Below, piece by piece: positions 1 to 11,594 of a DNA stretch of 64,000 bases. The notes under the pieces were generated by a model. The model was not told the origin of the DNA. It ran no database searches and was given only the letters and a program-made list of their open reading frames with translations. The number at the start of each line of letters is the position of its first letter. Positions within the stretch are counted from its first letter, which is position 1. Location of the stretch: the NCBI RefSeq assembly GCF_015832195.1, contig NC_052017.1, positions 74,153,801 through 74,217,800 of the forward strand. The letters are read 5' to 3'. The translations under genes and the position numbers were made by a program. Origin of the DNA: Motacilla alba alba (lineage: Eukaryota; Chordata; Aves; Passeriformes; Motacillidae).

Positions 1-85
1 TCAGGAAATCAGAAAAGGAAGGTAAAACACTGGCATGGCTGAGTTAAGCCAGGAAGTCCAACGCACAGCTAGAGCTCAGGAAAGG

Positions 86-126
<41 letters not shown>

Positions 127-430
127 AATAATAATCCAACAAAGATTCTACAGGTAGGTCAGCCAGAAAATAAAGGTCAAAGACAATCGACGAGGAGAAG
201 GGTGAGGTACTTAACAACATTTTTGCCTCAGTCTTCATTGGCAACCTCTCTTCCCACATCTAATGAGCAGATGGACCTCAAGGCAGGGACTGGAGAAGCT
301 AAGGGATTTCAAAGACATACAGATGTGACACCCAGGGACATGGTTTAGTGGTGGACATGTCAGCGCTGACTTAACTGTTTAACATGATGATCTTAAAGGT
401 CTTTTCCAACCTAAACAAATCTATTAATTA
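1..430 (+). mobile_element. CR1 LINE fragment, internally deleted
   Basis: Two separate parts of a CR1 retrotransposon are joined. Bases 1 to about 300 resemble the part of ORF2 between endonuclease and reverse transcriptase, including the stretch around 'gcctcagtcttcattggca' and 'atggacctcaaggcaggga'. Bases from about 305 to 425 are the CR1 3' end, with 'gggacatggtttagtggtgg' and 'gatgatcttaaaggtctttt'. The whole reverse-transcriptase region between them is missing. The element is interrupted by frameshifts and codes for nothing now. It runs off the left edge of the window. CR1 is the dominant LINE of birds. The assignment is from memory of the consensus. Confidence 0.8.
87..134. repeat. (CAA)13(TAA)3 microsatellite inside CR1
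   Basis: Thirteen CAA units at 87-125 are followed by three TAA units at 126-134. The array sits where CR1 ORF2 normally has a short AAC-containing stretch, so it probably grew by slippage from element sequence. Confidence 0.95.
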
Positions 431-1292
431 GGAAATTTTCTCACTGATGAAGAAATCTAGATGTGAAGAATATGTACCTAAATATAGCATGGATCTTTAT
501 ACATGGAGCTTTTAAATTTTGTTGGATTTCTAGTAGGAAATTCTTTCAAATTCTAGTAGGAATTCTTTCAAACTGTTCTTCACTTTACATAAAAATATGT
601 CTACTGTATTTATGGAACAAAATTTTATTTTTAAATTGTACATTTTAGTAATTATACCATATGTATATAATATATATACATGTATGTAAGGACTAGATGC
701 TAGGACTGTATATTGCAATGTCATCTTTGTGCAATTTTCTTAATATTAAAATATTTTAGTTATTATGGATATAATAATTATATGTCTATAATAGAAATAA
801 TATTTCAAATTATTATCACAATATTAATAACATATTAATAACATTTCGGTAATTTAAATATGATATATATGTCCTAGGGCAACCAAGACAATACAGAAGT
901 TGTTTAAATGATGGAAAGGTAGTATGAACTTTTCTGACTGCATAATAGGCTGTTACAATGAACACTGTATAGCATAGCATAGAGATGTTAGTGATTATGT
1001 ATAATAAATGAGAGCCATACAGCATCCTTATAGTTGTTGAATATTTGTACTACAAGATAGCTTAGGTTATTAATTTTTAAATAATTTTCTTCATGCATGT
1101 TTTATTCACAATAACAAGAAAATAATTTAACATTTTCTCCAGTCTAACTGGAGAACACTACAGTTCTAGCTACAGTTCTAACTTCTTTTCTATAAAAAAG
1201 GTAAAATGATAGAATATGCCTTTAATGATAATAATAATAATTAAAAAAGGCTTTAAATAATAAGAAAAAAAACAAGCAAAAAAGCAGTCCTT
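431..1292. other. AT-rich DNA, no gene seen
   Basis: The stretch is strongly AT-rich with no recognisable gene or transposon. It holds a 23-bp tandem duplication (528-572), a short AT hairpin (661-681, 9-bp arms around ATA) and an 11-bp direct duplication (821-842). Confidence 0.6.
528..572. repeat. 23-bp tandem duplication
   Basis: Copy one is 528-550 and copy two is 551-572. They are identical apart from one A missing in the second copy. Both begin ttctagtagg. Confidence 0.9.
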
Positions 1293-1900
1293 TGTGGGAA
1301 TCTGGGGCACAGGAATATTTCTCTGTCTGCTCTGAGGGGTTCTGACCTCCAGAAAAGACTACCTTTTACCTTCACACATGGAAAAGGATTCTAAGACTTT
1401 GAGATAGAGTCTATCAAAGTGTGAAATAGATAATAGAGAGTAGTATAGCATGTCACTTGGGTAAGAAATTTAGGTTTTGGGAATTTTAGTATGGTGTAGA
1501 TAAGAAGCAAGATGGAGGAATGTGGGTGCAGTCCCTCTCTTCTTCATCTACCCATTTTCTGCAGTGTTGGTGGCACAGGGTGATTGGTCAAAGAAAGCAC
1601 AGTGCAGAGGTTATGTGGACAGTCAAGGGGTGAGTTATTGGTAGATAAGCAGAAATAACGTTTTAAGAGTTAATTGGATGAGACTACTTTAAAGGACCTT
1701 GAAACTATACATTTTGGGGCCATTTTGCGGTGCTTTTCCAGTGCGCTGAGCCTAGTTTGTACAGCATGCAAAATTTTAGATAAGATAACAATAAACAAGA
1801 AGCTGAAGACTGAAAAAATCCCATGCGCCTCCTTTTTCTTGGCACAGAATTGCTACAAGAGGGTTTCCCCCATCCAGGGAGCCCCCAGAAGGGCCCAACA
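1293..1900 (+). mobile_element. Solo LTR of an endogenous retrovirus
   Basis: The segment is about 608 bp, begins TGTGGGAATC and ends CCCAACA, so it has TG...CA termini. A polyadenylation signal AATAAA lies at 1790-1795, about 105 bp before the end, as expected for a plus-strand LTR. The middle part ('gataagaagcaagatggagg', 'ggccattttgcggtgctttt') is reminiscent of avian retroviral LTRs. No primer-binding site, polypurine tract or gag/pol sequence lies beside it, so it looks like a recombined solo LTR. I could not find a matching target-site duplication, so the exact ends are provisional. Confidence 0.6.
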
Positions 1901-3098
1901 TAAAACAAACATCAATAACTAACGCCCTAACAGGCGTTAAAAAACAAGACTCACGGAGAGCAATGAGAGAGAAGAAAATAAGAGCAACAAAAATTGCAAT
2001 TGCACAAAATCTTAAGTGTGAGCAATCCAAAAATAAAATGCTGAGAAACATTTCATAGTTATATAAAGCCTACTAGTTTATTACAGATTAGAAGTATTTA
2101 GATTCCACATTTCTAAGAATTAAGCCTATCCTTTGCAATATTTCTTTGTAGAAAATGATAATATAGTGTCATATAGTGCAAAAGTCTTCCTGGCAATCTT
2201 ATCCTTCCTGAATGGATGTGTACAAACACATTTCCTGTGCCTCTAGAGGCAAAATGGGTAATTGAATAATGGCTACACAATTACGAGGCTTGTTGTTAAA
2301 CAAATTTCCACATCTCAATTCCTAGATGTGTTTCTTTCTAAGGTTTCTTTTATAAAGGTGGGAACAGAGGGATTCTCCTAAGAATAGCACATGCCCTTCA
2401 CATAGTTTGGCCAAAACACTTACTTGATCTGTATTCAGGGCATAAAGTTCCATTAAAAGCTATCCTCCAAAAAAATCCTTTTCTCCAGTAATTGTTTCCA
2501 AAACCAGATTTTTGATGAAAATACATTTTTTTCCCAAACACTCATCTAAGAAATGTACATCAGTGACATACTGAAATGATATTACTTGAAAGTTAAAACA
2601 CAATCACCAGACTAAGAATAAAATAGAGATATTCCGAACATTCTGGAGTATCTTATGGGTATACCTTCTTCAAAAAGGAAGAAGTTTGGAACAGTTTGGC
2701 TTCATGATAATTATGATCAAAGTCCATATAACTAATAAAAGCACAATCAGTCTAAGCATCTTAATGTTTTAAAAATTTTAATTTCCTTTTATACCTATTT
2801 ATACAGTATTTTGCTTCTCTCTGTATTAACTTGTAAGTATGCAGAAATAAAATATACATATATAATATATGAAATTTTATACAAAATAATACACAAAAAT
2901 CAGGCTATAGAAATATTAAAGTTCCATGAGAACTTTTTCTGACACTCCAAGAAGACAAATGGGTGAGACTAGATGGCAGTAGCACATTTAAGCAACCTGC
3001 CTCATTGTTTATTGCTACAGACACAAAAGCATGGCACTAGCAAACATGAACTTTAGACTTCCAGTACTTTGTAAGACGACACTTCCAGTGTTTGTACT
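1901..3098. other. AT-rich DNA, no gene seen
   Basis: I recognise no gene or transposon here. A small perfect hairpin lies at 1920-1939, just after the preceding LTR; the rest is ordinary AT-rich sequence. Confidence 0.6.
1920..1939. repeat. Perfect 7-bp inverted repeat
   Basis: TAACGCC and GGCGTTA flank a 6-base loop (ctaaca). It is one of few CpG-containing spots in this AT-rich stretch and lies 20 bp outside the LTR end. Function unknown; it may be chance. Confidence 0.8.
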
Positions 3099-3540
3099 TG
3101 TCATGGTTCAGGAATGGCATTTTTCATCTTAGTGCCCCTGCAATCAAGGCTCTCCCAAAACAGATGCTGATTGCACATTCCCCACCCATTCTTCCCCACC
3201 TTCCCACTCTAGGTATGGAGTTGAGAACTGGAGGCTCTAAAATGTGGAAATTAGGGTTTGAGATAGGAACAGTTTACTGGAAACAGCAATAAAATAAGAT
3301 AAAAACCAGTAACAGCAACAGTATTAAAAAGGTAAAAGAGTAAGATACTATTTACATAGAAAAACGGAGACAAAATACTGACTGGCTCTTCCCCACCACA
3401 TCCTGGTTTCTCCCATCTGGAGTAAGTCCCTTACTTCTGTCCCTTGCATCTCATCCCATGGTATGAAATTAAATAATGCTTGGGTCTGACCATGCATCCT
3501 TACTGGGTACTGAAAAAATGGACCGTGTTCTGGCTGAAAC
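3099..3540 (-). mobile_element. LTR of an endogenous retrovirus (3' end at 3099)
   Basis: The + strand reads TGTCATGGTTCAGGAATGG from 3099, which is the reverse complement of an LTR 3' terminus ending CATGACA-like. The body includes 'ctggaggctctaaaatgtgg', 'gaaacagcaataaaataaga' and 'catagaaaaacggagacaaa', which match an avian LTR family I recognise. The polyadenylation hexamer position reads AGTAAA on the minus strand (complement of 3273-3278). The 5' boundary near 3540 is approximate and may be truncated. No internal retroviral sequence is attached. Confidence 0.6.
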
Positions 3541-6500
3541 TAGGATAGTACTGCACTTCACTTAATAATGTATTACTTTTGATATGGCTTTGTATTTTTT
3601 TCTTCTTAATGAGGTTTTTGAAAACTATGACACAGCTTATAGACTGATCGATAATTAAGTGACTAGGTATGATGACCCTAGTAATGTTTTCAGTCTTTGT
3701 TAATTTTTTGCATATTGAAATCCCAGGTGATTTATTTTCTCTTGCCATTTATATTACAAACAGCATTTGAAGTTTATATCTTCTAGCTTACACTATAAAG
3801 TCCTTACACTGGCAATCTGAGCACTACTTAATCATTTATTATAGGAATTAAAAATATATAATCAGGAAGAAAACACATGGAAGATAACTGTTAAGTGTAG
3901 CTGTAGGTAGTAAGATACAACCATGTCTCTGGGGAATATTTCACCAATTAAAGAATCCTAATTACTAAACAAGACAGTTGTAGAATGAACATAAAAACAC
4001 ATGGTTCATCTGAAAGCAACCAGTCTTTTTAATTTTTTCATGACAATGGCTGAAAGGAAGAAACATCCTACCGATAATCTCTCCGTTAAAAAAAAAAAAA
4101 AGATTCTACATTTCAAAGGCTATGTTTAGTAATTGCTGACCATTAGGTCCTTTGCATCTCGTATTGGCTATTTGAAGAATAAAGATCATAACATGAATAA
4201 TCACTGCTGAAAATCATGGTTGGATGCCCAGGGTCATAAAATGATTCTCATGAAATGGAAGGTACCTGTCTTAATTAATCTTTCTTGTAACTGACTTCAC
4301 TTTTCAGAGCAGCTCCAGTAATTTTTTTCCCTAACAATAAAGAAGCTGTTGCAGGGGCATAGGAAATAATTAAACCTAATTTTCTAGAGATGAAAAAATT
4401 ACTCATATTTCTCTTCTTTACATTTGCAGGGACCTTGTCCCTCCTACATATATTTCCCGTATTTCTTCAAATACCTCTTCCACTCATTTCTATCAAAGTA
4501 TACACATTTTCATTCCTGATCAACAGACACCAAGTAACAGGCCAGGCATTGTTCTGGAGGTCAGAGAAGCTTTCTCCTTTTATACTTGTCTTCCAACTGT
4601 CTAACTAACATGAAGTTAATTCTTTGACTTCTGCATCTTTGGGACATTTGGTTCTAAGTGTTCATGGGTTAAAAAGCTATAACGGGAACTGAAAGGTAGA
4701 AGGCTGACACTGATCTCTTAATTCTTGTTGCTTTGGAAAATCATCAAAAAATTCTGATAATAGCAGCCGCCCACCAAAAGTTAATTTGACACCATTCTAA
4801 ACAGAACTTAGAACGAATACTATAAGTTTAATTATCTCTAAGTTTTAAACATCCATTTTCTGGATTCAAGTTGCTCTGCTTATCTTTCAGAGAATATTTC
4901 ACAAAGAACATGCTTTTGCTTTATTACATTTAAAAATATTAGTTGTGCTTTCCTAAATAAAATGTAAAAACAAAAAGACCAACAAAAAAGTTATCTTTAT
5001 TAAGAGAGCTTTTGGCCTTGTAGCTTGTTTGGTGGGAGATTCACTTACTTTGAATTACACATGATGACAAGGATTCCTTTCCCCATCAAGAGAGCAACAA
5101 GAAATATCTCAAGTTTCTAGAGAACTTTGGTGTTGTTAATCATACTTCAGTATATCAATCATTAACACTTGCAGAACTAAATCCATCCATGGACTTACAT
5201 CCATTTTGACATTTCCATCTGTTTCTCACCTTCAGAGTTATTCCTGAAAAAAAATAAGTTTAATAGAAAGAAGATCTCCACAAAATTGTTTCCACTGTAC
5301 ATTTCCTGAGAGGAACAGTTGTGACAATCTGACTGTAACTCATTTGGAGCATCCCTTTTACCAAACTTTTCAGAGGAAAGCTTGTAAAAACCCCATACCA
5401 AATTGAAATAGGAAGTATTCATGTTCCAGTGCCAACTAAATGTGGAAATAGACTTATGCCTCTAAAAATACCCTTTTTTGTTCCCCATTTATATGTTCAA
5501 AGCTGGAAAATTCACTTTTCTGAATCCTATTACTGTCATCAGTACTGATCTATAACCTCAATTTTGTGTTTCCTAACTAGCCCTATATCATTTATGTCCT
5601 ATATTGGGCTAAAAATATTACTGTGCCCCCAAAACTCTTCTAAATATTTAGGAAAGAGAACAAGTGATGGAAACCTTACTGTTCACACTGTTACGACAAA
5701 TATCTGGCTACTTGTAATGATTTCCCAAATGCTTTCCTTTCCTTCACAGGGACAATAAAACAAACTGAAATAAAGACTTTGGCATTCATGTCTAGGAAAA
5801 CAAAATACATTACTGAAATTAAAAACAGTGTTGCTGAAAGGATACTTATATAAATTGTTTCAAGTAATGACCACCATTACAGCAAAGAATTTAATGCCAC
5901 AGCAGAAATATGAAGTAATCTGAATGTAATGGACCTGGTCTAAACTAGAAAACAAATTCAAACCTATCATATTCAAATCAAGGCATAAATGCTTTGCAGA
6001 GTAAGAAGCACTCTGGGTTCAAATTTAGCTGCAAGACCAATTCCCTAAATACTAAATGGTATTATAGTAAGAATATTTTAAAAGGTAAAGGACTGTGAAG
6101 AAAAAAAGTAAGGAAAATTAATTATATACCAAAACCAAGTCTGGAGTATTCTCTAAAGCTTTGGTGTATATCAGATGTGAAATATAAGTTTAAATAACAA
6201 AAGTAACCTTATTTCATCCATTTTCAATAGATACACATTGTTTCCCATATTTTTTTCCTTTGCAGCATAGTTTTATTGTTACTGTGTCATACACAGAATC
6301 AAATAATTAAAAGCATTCACAGTTGCAGCAAGAACTATAAAATGATGGGACAAAAGAAAAAATTCTTTTAAAAAAGCAAGCAATGCTTTTCACTCCTACC
6401 AAGATTCTTAGCATTGGCTATATTGAAAAAAATGAATGATGAACTAACATCAGTATCCTAAGAAATTAATGCTTGAGATTATAAAATGGCTCTGACATAT

Positions 6501-7429
6501 ATGAGAGCTATTTCAAAAAGATGTTAGGAATTTAGCAAAAAAAGTGAGCCAAAAAGTTGAATATTAAATAACTAATTGGAACTATTTCATGCCAGTCATT
6601 ATCTTTATAAAATTGCTGACATTGTAGCTTATATCAGCCTTAGTATTTCTTTTCAGACATTATGTCTGATAAGTTTTCTTGATTCAATTGCCCTACATTT
6701 TGGGGTGAGGAAAATGGAAAATGTCATTGCTTTGCAAAAAATATTAAGTAGTATATTAACATTTTTCAGTTTTCTTTTTTTTAGTTTCTGAAACAAAAAT
6801 ACTTTTAACATGGCAGAAAATATGCAGATTAATCCATTTTAAGATCCATGTGTTTATTTTAGAAATAACCTGAGGACTGACCTGCTCCACAAGTGCATCC
6901 CAAACTGGGTATTTATAGGAGTCTTTCAGTCTTTCTGAAGAAGTAGCATAGGTATTGCTGTGGGGTTGGGCAACGTTTAGATAATAACACTGAAATAAGT
7001 AATTTGAAGCCTCCAAACAAAATTTAGTTGATTTTTGAGCTTCAAACAGTGATTTATTTTAATTACCTTTCCCGTTTTAAAGAAATGGCAATAATATATC
7101 TTAGAGCTATAGCATGTCCTCAACACTGAATGAATTTGCTCAGAATATATAAAGTCATCAAAATGCAAAAGTACAAAAAGAATCGATTTGGTTTTGAACC
7201 AGTCATAGATTAAATCCCTTCTTCTCCTTGCCTAGTGGAACTTGACCATGGTATAGAGAAAAATGCGAGAGTTATGTGATTTGAAAGAAAGGATTTTAGT
7301 TTGTAACTAACTGATCACCTTGATGGGAAGACCTATATTTTAGACCCTGATTCCAGTGGCTTTTTTTTCATTTCCGAATAAAAATTGCATGCACTTCCTA
7401 ACTTCTGTGCAGATACCAAGGAATTGAAT
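3541..7429. other. AT-rich DNA, no gene seen
   Basis: Nearly 4 kb without a recognisable gene, RNA or transposon. Only short homopolymers stand out, such as an A-run near 4087-4101. The open frames here are short and have unremarkable composition. Confidence 0.55.
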
Positions 7430-8290
7430 CTATGATTCTGTTTTCAGCACTAGGAGTCCTCCTCCTAGTATGGGCAGTGACCAGCTTCCAGCCTTAATGT
7501 TCAAAAGACCCTTGACTAACTACTTGTCATGGTTCTCAGTCCACATGTGTCATCACTTCAGTATCAGTCTGAGACTCCTGAGACTCTAGTATTTCCATGG
7601 ATAGCCTCCCTGTCTCTCACTCATTCTTAGGAATGCTTCGCAGCCTGCTCACTTCCTTCTGTAGCTCCTTCACCAGACAACACAGCTCAGCAACAGCAGC
7701 ACACCTTTTGCAAAAAGGAATGATTGTGAGCCCAGAGAGACATCAGGCATGCTGGGCAACCTGAGACCTAGAGAGCTACATCTACCATCAGAAGATCTGG
7801 CAGGAGGCTTCTGACAGGGCACGTGCAGTGGACAGGAGAATGAACTCTCCAGCCTGTCAAAAACAGAGCTGAGAAAGTATGCAGGAATGAGACTGGTGAT
7901 GAAAAGACCTCTTTGTGCCCTTTGTCACAAAATTCTGGGTCTGGTTGCTGCCTCTGTTAGATGCTCCCAGATGGTGAGAGACAAGCTCTCCCTGTTGCAC
8001 AAACTTGAACAAGCTGCTGCGCCATGCTCCTTTCACCCCATTCCTGGTCACTTGCACTCCCTATGGGCCCTGTATGACAGAGTGGGAGCAGCCACTGAAA
8101 GTGCTGGCTCCGCTCACATTGACACCACCCTAGGGCAAGCTGCTGTTTCCATGGGGGTCTCAGTGCTCTCCTGCAGATTCCCTGGCTTCAAAGTTTACTG
8201 TGCTTGCTGTGAAATTCATCTCTGCTCAGCTGCAGGATGTGCCTGCACTGGCGCAGTTCAGCTCAGCAAGTAACAGTTCATGGCCATGTT
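7430..8290 (-). mobile_element. CR1 LINE 5' region with ORF1 remnant
   Basis: The patch is clearly richer in GC than its surroundings. On the minus strand, from about 7703 downwards, a frame reads CAAVAELCCLVKELQKEVSR followed by LRSI. This is a heptad-patterned coiled coil of the kind found in CR1 ORF1. Further along (about 7500-7430) 'ctggaagctggtcactgcc' and a GGAGGAGGACTCC motif also fit CR1 ORF1. Stop codons interrupt the frame. The part from 7720 to 8290 is probably CR1 5' UTR or the start of ORF1, by position and composition. ORF2 and the 3' end are absent. The ORF1 part is more certain than the upstream part. Confidence 0.55.
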
Positions 8291-8439
8291 TCAATGTTAA
8301 CAGAGGCTTGAAGGTAAATAAAATCCCAATGTTTTACTTAGTCTACATTTACAAGAGAGTCTATAGCTGCTGTGTATGCAGTTGATAACATTGGTTGAGT
8401 ACCCTTTCACCAGAATACAGACGTGACAGAAGCACCTTT

Positions 8440-8704
8440 GGAAGAGCTCTCTGTTTCATGCTTTACTCTTTAAACATACTGGTGTCTGCATTTGTTTCTC
8501 TCACAAATTCTCATTCCCCTTCTCTCTGGCTCCAGATGCAGTAACTTATTCCCTTCTTAAAGGTCTTATCACAGAGGCAGGTCTGCCTTGGAGCCCTCTG
8601 GCTTTGTCTCTACTGGACACAGGGGAAGCTTCTGGCAGCTTCTCAGAGAAGCCACTCCTGTCATCCCTCCACTACCCAAATCCAGCCACACAAACCCAAT
8701 ATAC
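8440..8704 (-). mobile_element. 5' part of an endogenous-retrovirus LTR
   Basis: Read on the minus strand from 8704, the sequence starts TGTATATTGGGTTTGTGTGG and continues with 'gtggcttctctgagaagctg' and 'ccagaagcttcccctgtgtc'. It then runs into a purine-rich stretch with 'gtgagagaaacaaatgcaga'. This order matches the 5' half of a long avian LTR family I recognise. The 3' half, with its polyadenylation signal, is missing. It is followed, in the same orientation, by the CR1 fragment at 7430-8290, with about 150 bp of unassigned sequence between. Confidence 0.6.
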
Positions 8705-8924
8705 ACACATAAGGTATTTGCTGGTTTCTTAAAAAGACTATAAAAATACCTTAGCCCTTTGTCATTTGAAGAGGTCAGATGAGCGGCAGAAGAGAAATAA
8801 AATGTGCCAACTACAGTTTTTGGAACAGGAAAAAAAAAGTTATAAATTGTGAAATCTTTCAGAGTCACTTTTCATTAATTAGAAGCACACACAAATAAAC
8901 TCTAATTTTGGGGTATTTTTCTGG

Positions 8925-9020
8925 CTTGTTTTTGTTCGCCCATTCGTGTTTTTGCTATTGCTGTTTTGGTTTTGGTTTTGTTGGTTGGGTATTTGTTGGT
9001 TGGGTTTTTATATTCCCAAC
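8925..9020. repeat. T/G-rich low-complexity tract
   Basis: Irregular repeats of TTTTGG and TTGGTTGGG fill the tract. It is low-complexity sequence without a fixed repeat unit. Confidence 0.8.
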
Positions 9021-10711
9021 ATAACTATAACTAGCATATTATTTTTAGGTATATTACTGGACAGAAGTTTACAAATTGTTGTCTGCCTACTGCCCTTTCT
9101 ACTTTCTTCAATGAATGAATGTTTTTATTGCATGGTATTCTGCACCATTTACCAGAAATTAAGTACACTGTATGATATACATAAATCTAATCAACTAGGG
9201 CTTCACTCTTCCATGCAATTTATTTTCAATCTCCTTTGCAATTTTGTTATCATTATTATTGCAATTATTATTATTATTATTGAATTATTGCAATTTAAAT
9301 ATTACTGGAGCTGGAAACATAGGAAGTCATGGTCTCCTAATTTCAGAAGAGTTTGCAGAATGCAGACCTTTTACTTGTTTCCTGATAATGCATGTCATTC
9401 AGACTAGAACTAAGATGTAGAACCATAGTGCTGCAATAATCTTCCATCTCAAAAGCTATTTCTGTTGTGTATCTTGTTACAAATACATATCATTACTCAG
9501 TGTGATGAAATACTCTATTAAAAGGATAAATTTATGAAAAAGTTCTGTCAGAAAGTATAAAGTGCCTGATATTTTACCACTAATTTTCTTGCAAGCTGGA
9601 CTCCAAATCATTATTGATTTTTGATTTGCAAAATAAACAATTTTAGTGACATTTTAAATCCATTAGAATCATGGTGAATACCAATAAATAGTGGCACTTC
9701 ATAATAAGTACCATTATTTTCTACCTTTCTAATCAGAATTATTTTAGAATGGGTTAATATTTATTTAGAAATAGTACACCTGCTATTGATGATAAAAAGA
9801 CTTTTAGTAACAAAAGAACACCAGGGGAAATAAAACTAGAAAAATTTGGACGAAAATACCAATTTTTAACTTTTTAAAAGATTTTAACAAACTGAAATAA
9901 AGTTTGTAAAAAAGTACACGGCATTTTTTAAAAAATATGTTAGTCCCATATATGTGAAGTTTTAGGGACTATGTTACCATTGTGATTATTTTTTCTAGCT
10001 TTCTGAATATCTTTATGAATGGAGTAATCTTTTTTTTAATATCATGAAATGTGAAGCATTGCAAAGTTACATTAATCAAAGTATAGTCCTACTGGTATAA
10101 ATTTAACTTAAGTATAAAGAATAGATTTCATTCAATATAGAGACACTGTCTGCAGTTATAAAATGTTTTCTATCTGTCTTATTCTACATGTTCCTGCAAG
10201 TTTATTGGAATATTTATGCATTGAGTGTTACATAGATTTGGTAGTATATTCAGTACTTCTCAGGGAGCACTTAGAGATCATTATATATTTTTCCCCTGCC
10301 CCTAACACATATCAAAATCTTTTTGAATCATTCAGGATAAAAAATTAGAAAGATGTAAATTTAAGCCTGATAAGAGACATAAATCACCTTTCTATCAATG
10401 TAAAGATTTTATAGCAGTATTTCCAAACTAAAAAGCCTAATATTTATACAATAATGTATATATAATTTCCCCCGTGTATGTCACATGCTTGAGATGTAAA
10501 TAAGTTTAAAACACAACAGTAGAGAAATATCTGCCAATGCCACTAAAAAGGTAGAGGAAAAAGGCATAGAAAGAAATTTAGAATTTTCTAGTGTGCATAA
10601 TATTCAGTAACTAATGTTCAATTTCACATGGAATGGGGGAAACTGGTAACAATTCCTTCTGAAAGATAGAGACATATTCTAGGTAGGGAAATTTTTTCAC
10701 TGATTTAATGA

Positions 10712-10960
10712 CTACCATTGCTCATTGACCAACAAAACAGTTGGAGCCATTCTCACAGGACCACAATGTCCTGTATATCTGATAGATGGTATCACCAGAA
10801 CAACCTCAGTCACAGCAGGAAAGACATTGAACAAATTGTCAGCACGATTTAGATACAACTTGTCAACAGCATCTGGGTGGCTGAGCAGAAGAATGATGGA
10901 CAACAGATGTTTCTAGGAGTGTTCCCATCTGCACCGTCTGGATATACATCCCATGTGTAA
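10712..10960. other. Unidentified patch open on both strands
   Basis: This patch is less AT-rich than its flanks. It has overlapping 63-codon open frames on both strands: minus 10712-10903 and plus 10725-10916. Neither translation resembles a family I know. It could be an old transposon fragment, a conserved noncoding element or chance. Confidence 0.25.
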
Positions 10961-11394
10961 CAGTGGTTTACATTGGCTTACAAGAGCTCACCCTGTTTTG
11001 ATTTTTGAACTTTGATCCTTCTTCCTACGAAATAAAATCTCTCCCAAAGTAGAACGTAACCAACATATAATTACTTACTAAATTATTACTAAGTAATGTT
11101 TAGTCTTAACTACTACTGCTGCTACAGAAAACTGACACGACTATCCAGAGACTGTTGAATCAAAATGGTGAGTAATGATTATGGTATTTTCAGGCACCTA
11201 AACCATATTTCAGGGTTAACTATGATTTTGACCTTTTAAACAGATCCTGACTAAACCAATAAATGCATAGCAAATAGATGGTGTCCTTAACAACACTCTA
11301 ATTTTAATTTTTAAAAAATATATTAAAAATAATTTTAATTTTGCTCTCTTTAGAAGAACAACTTTATGCATTTCCCAAAATTGGTCTTTATAAT

Positions 11395-11594
11395 ATACAT
11401 ATATAATTATTACAAAAAAAAATTCTAACTCCATCTATATATATATATACATACATATATATACACAAACACACGCAGATATAAATGTATACATCTATAC
11501 ATATATATTTACTTATAAATAGATTTTTATGTATATATATATATATTTATATATATATTCTACACATGTGTATTTATAAACATGTGTATACATA
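11395..11594. repeat. AT/AC-rich microsatellite, left flank of an LTR
   Basis: Runs of TATATA mixed with ACACAC and TACATA extend right up to the LTR start at 11595. The same type of sequence continues on the far side (12250-12300), showing that the LTR landed inside one microsatellite. Confidence 0.9.

Larger units (their letters stand above)
8705..11394. other. AT-rich DNA, no gene seen
   Basis: No recognised gene. It contains a T/G-rich low-complexity tract (about 8925-9020), an ATT-rich tract (about 9245-9295) and a less AT-rich patch at 10712-10960, listed separately. A long hydrophobic open frame at 8946-9407 owes its start and its isoleucine run to these low-complexity tracts. Confidence 0.55.

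Noticed and set aside
7887..8273. 128-codon plus-strand open frame with several Cys and His
   Set aside because: It lies antisense to the CR1 5' region and the Cys/His spacing fits no zinc-finger pattern.
8946..9407. 153-codon hydrophobic open frame that could pass for a membrane protein
   Set aside because: The hydrophobic segments come from T/G-rich and ATT-rich low-complexity tracts. No conserved motif is seen.
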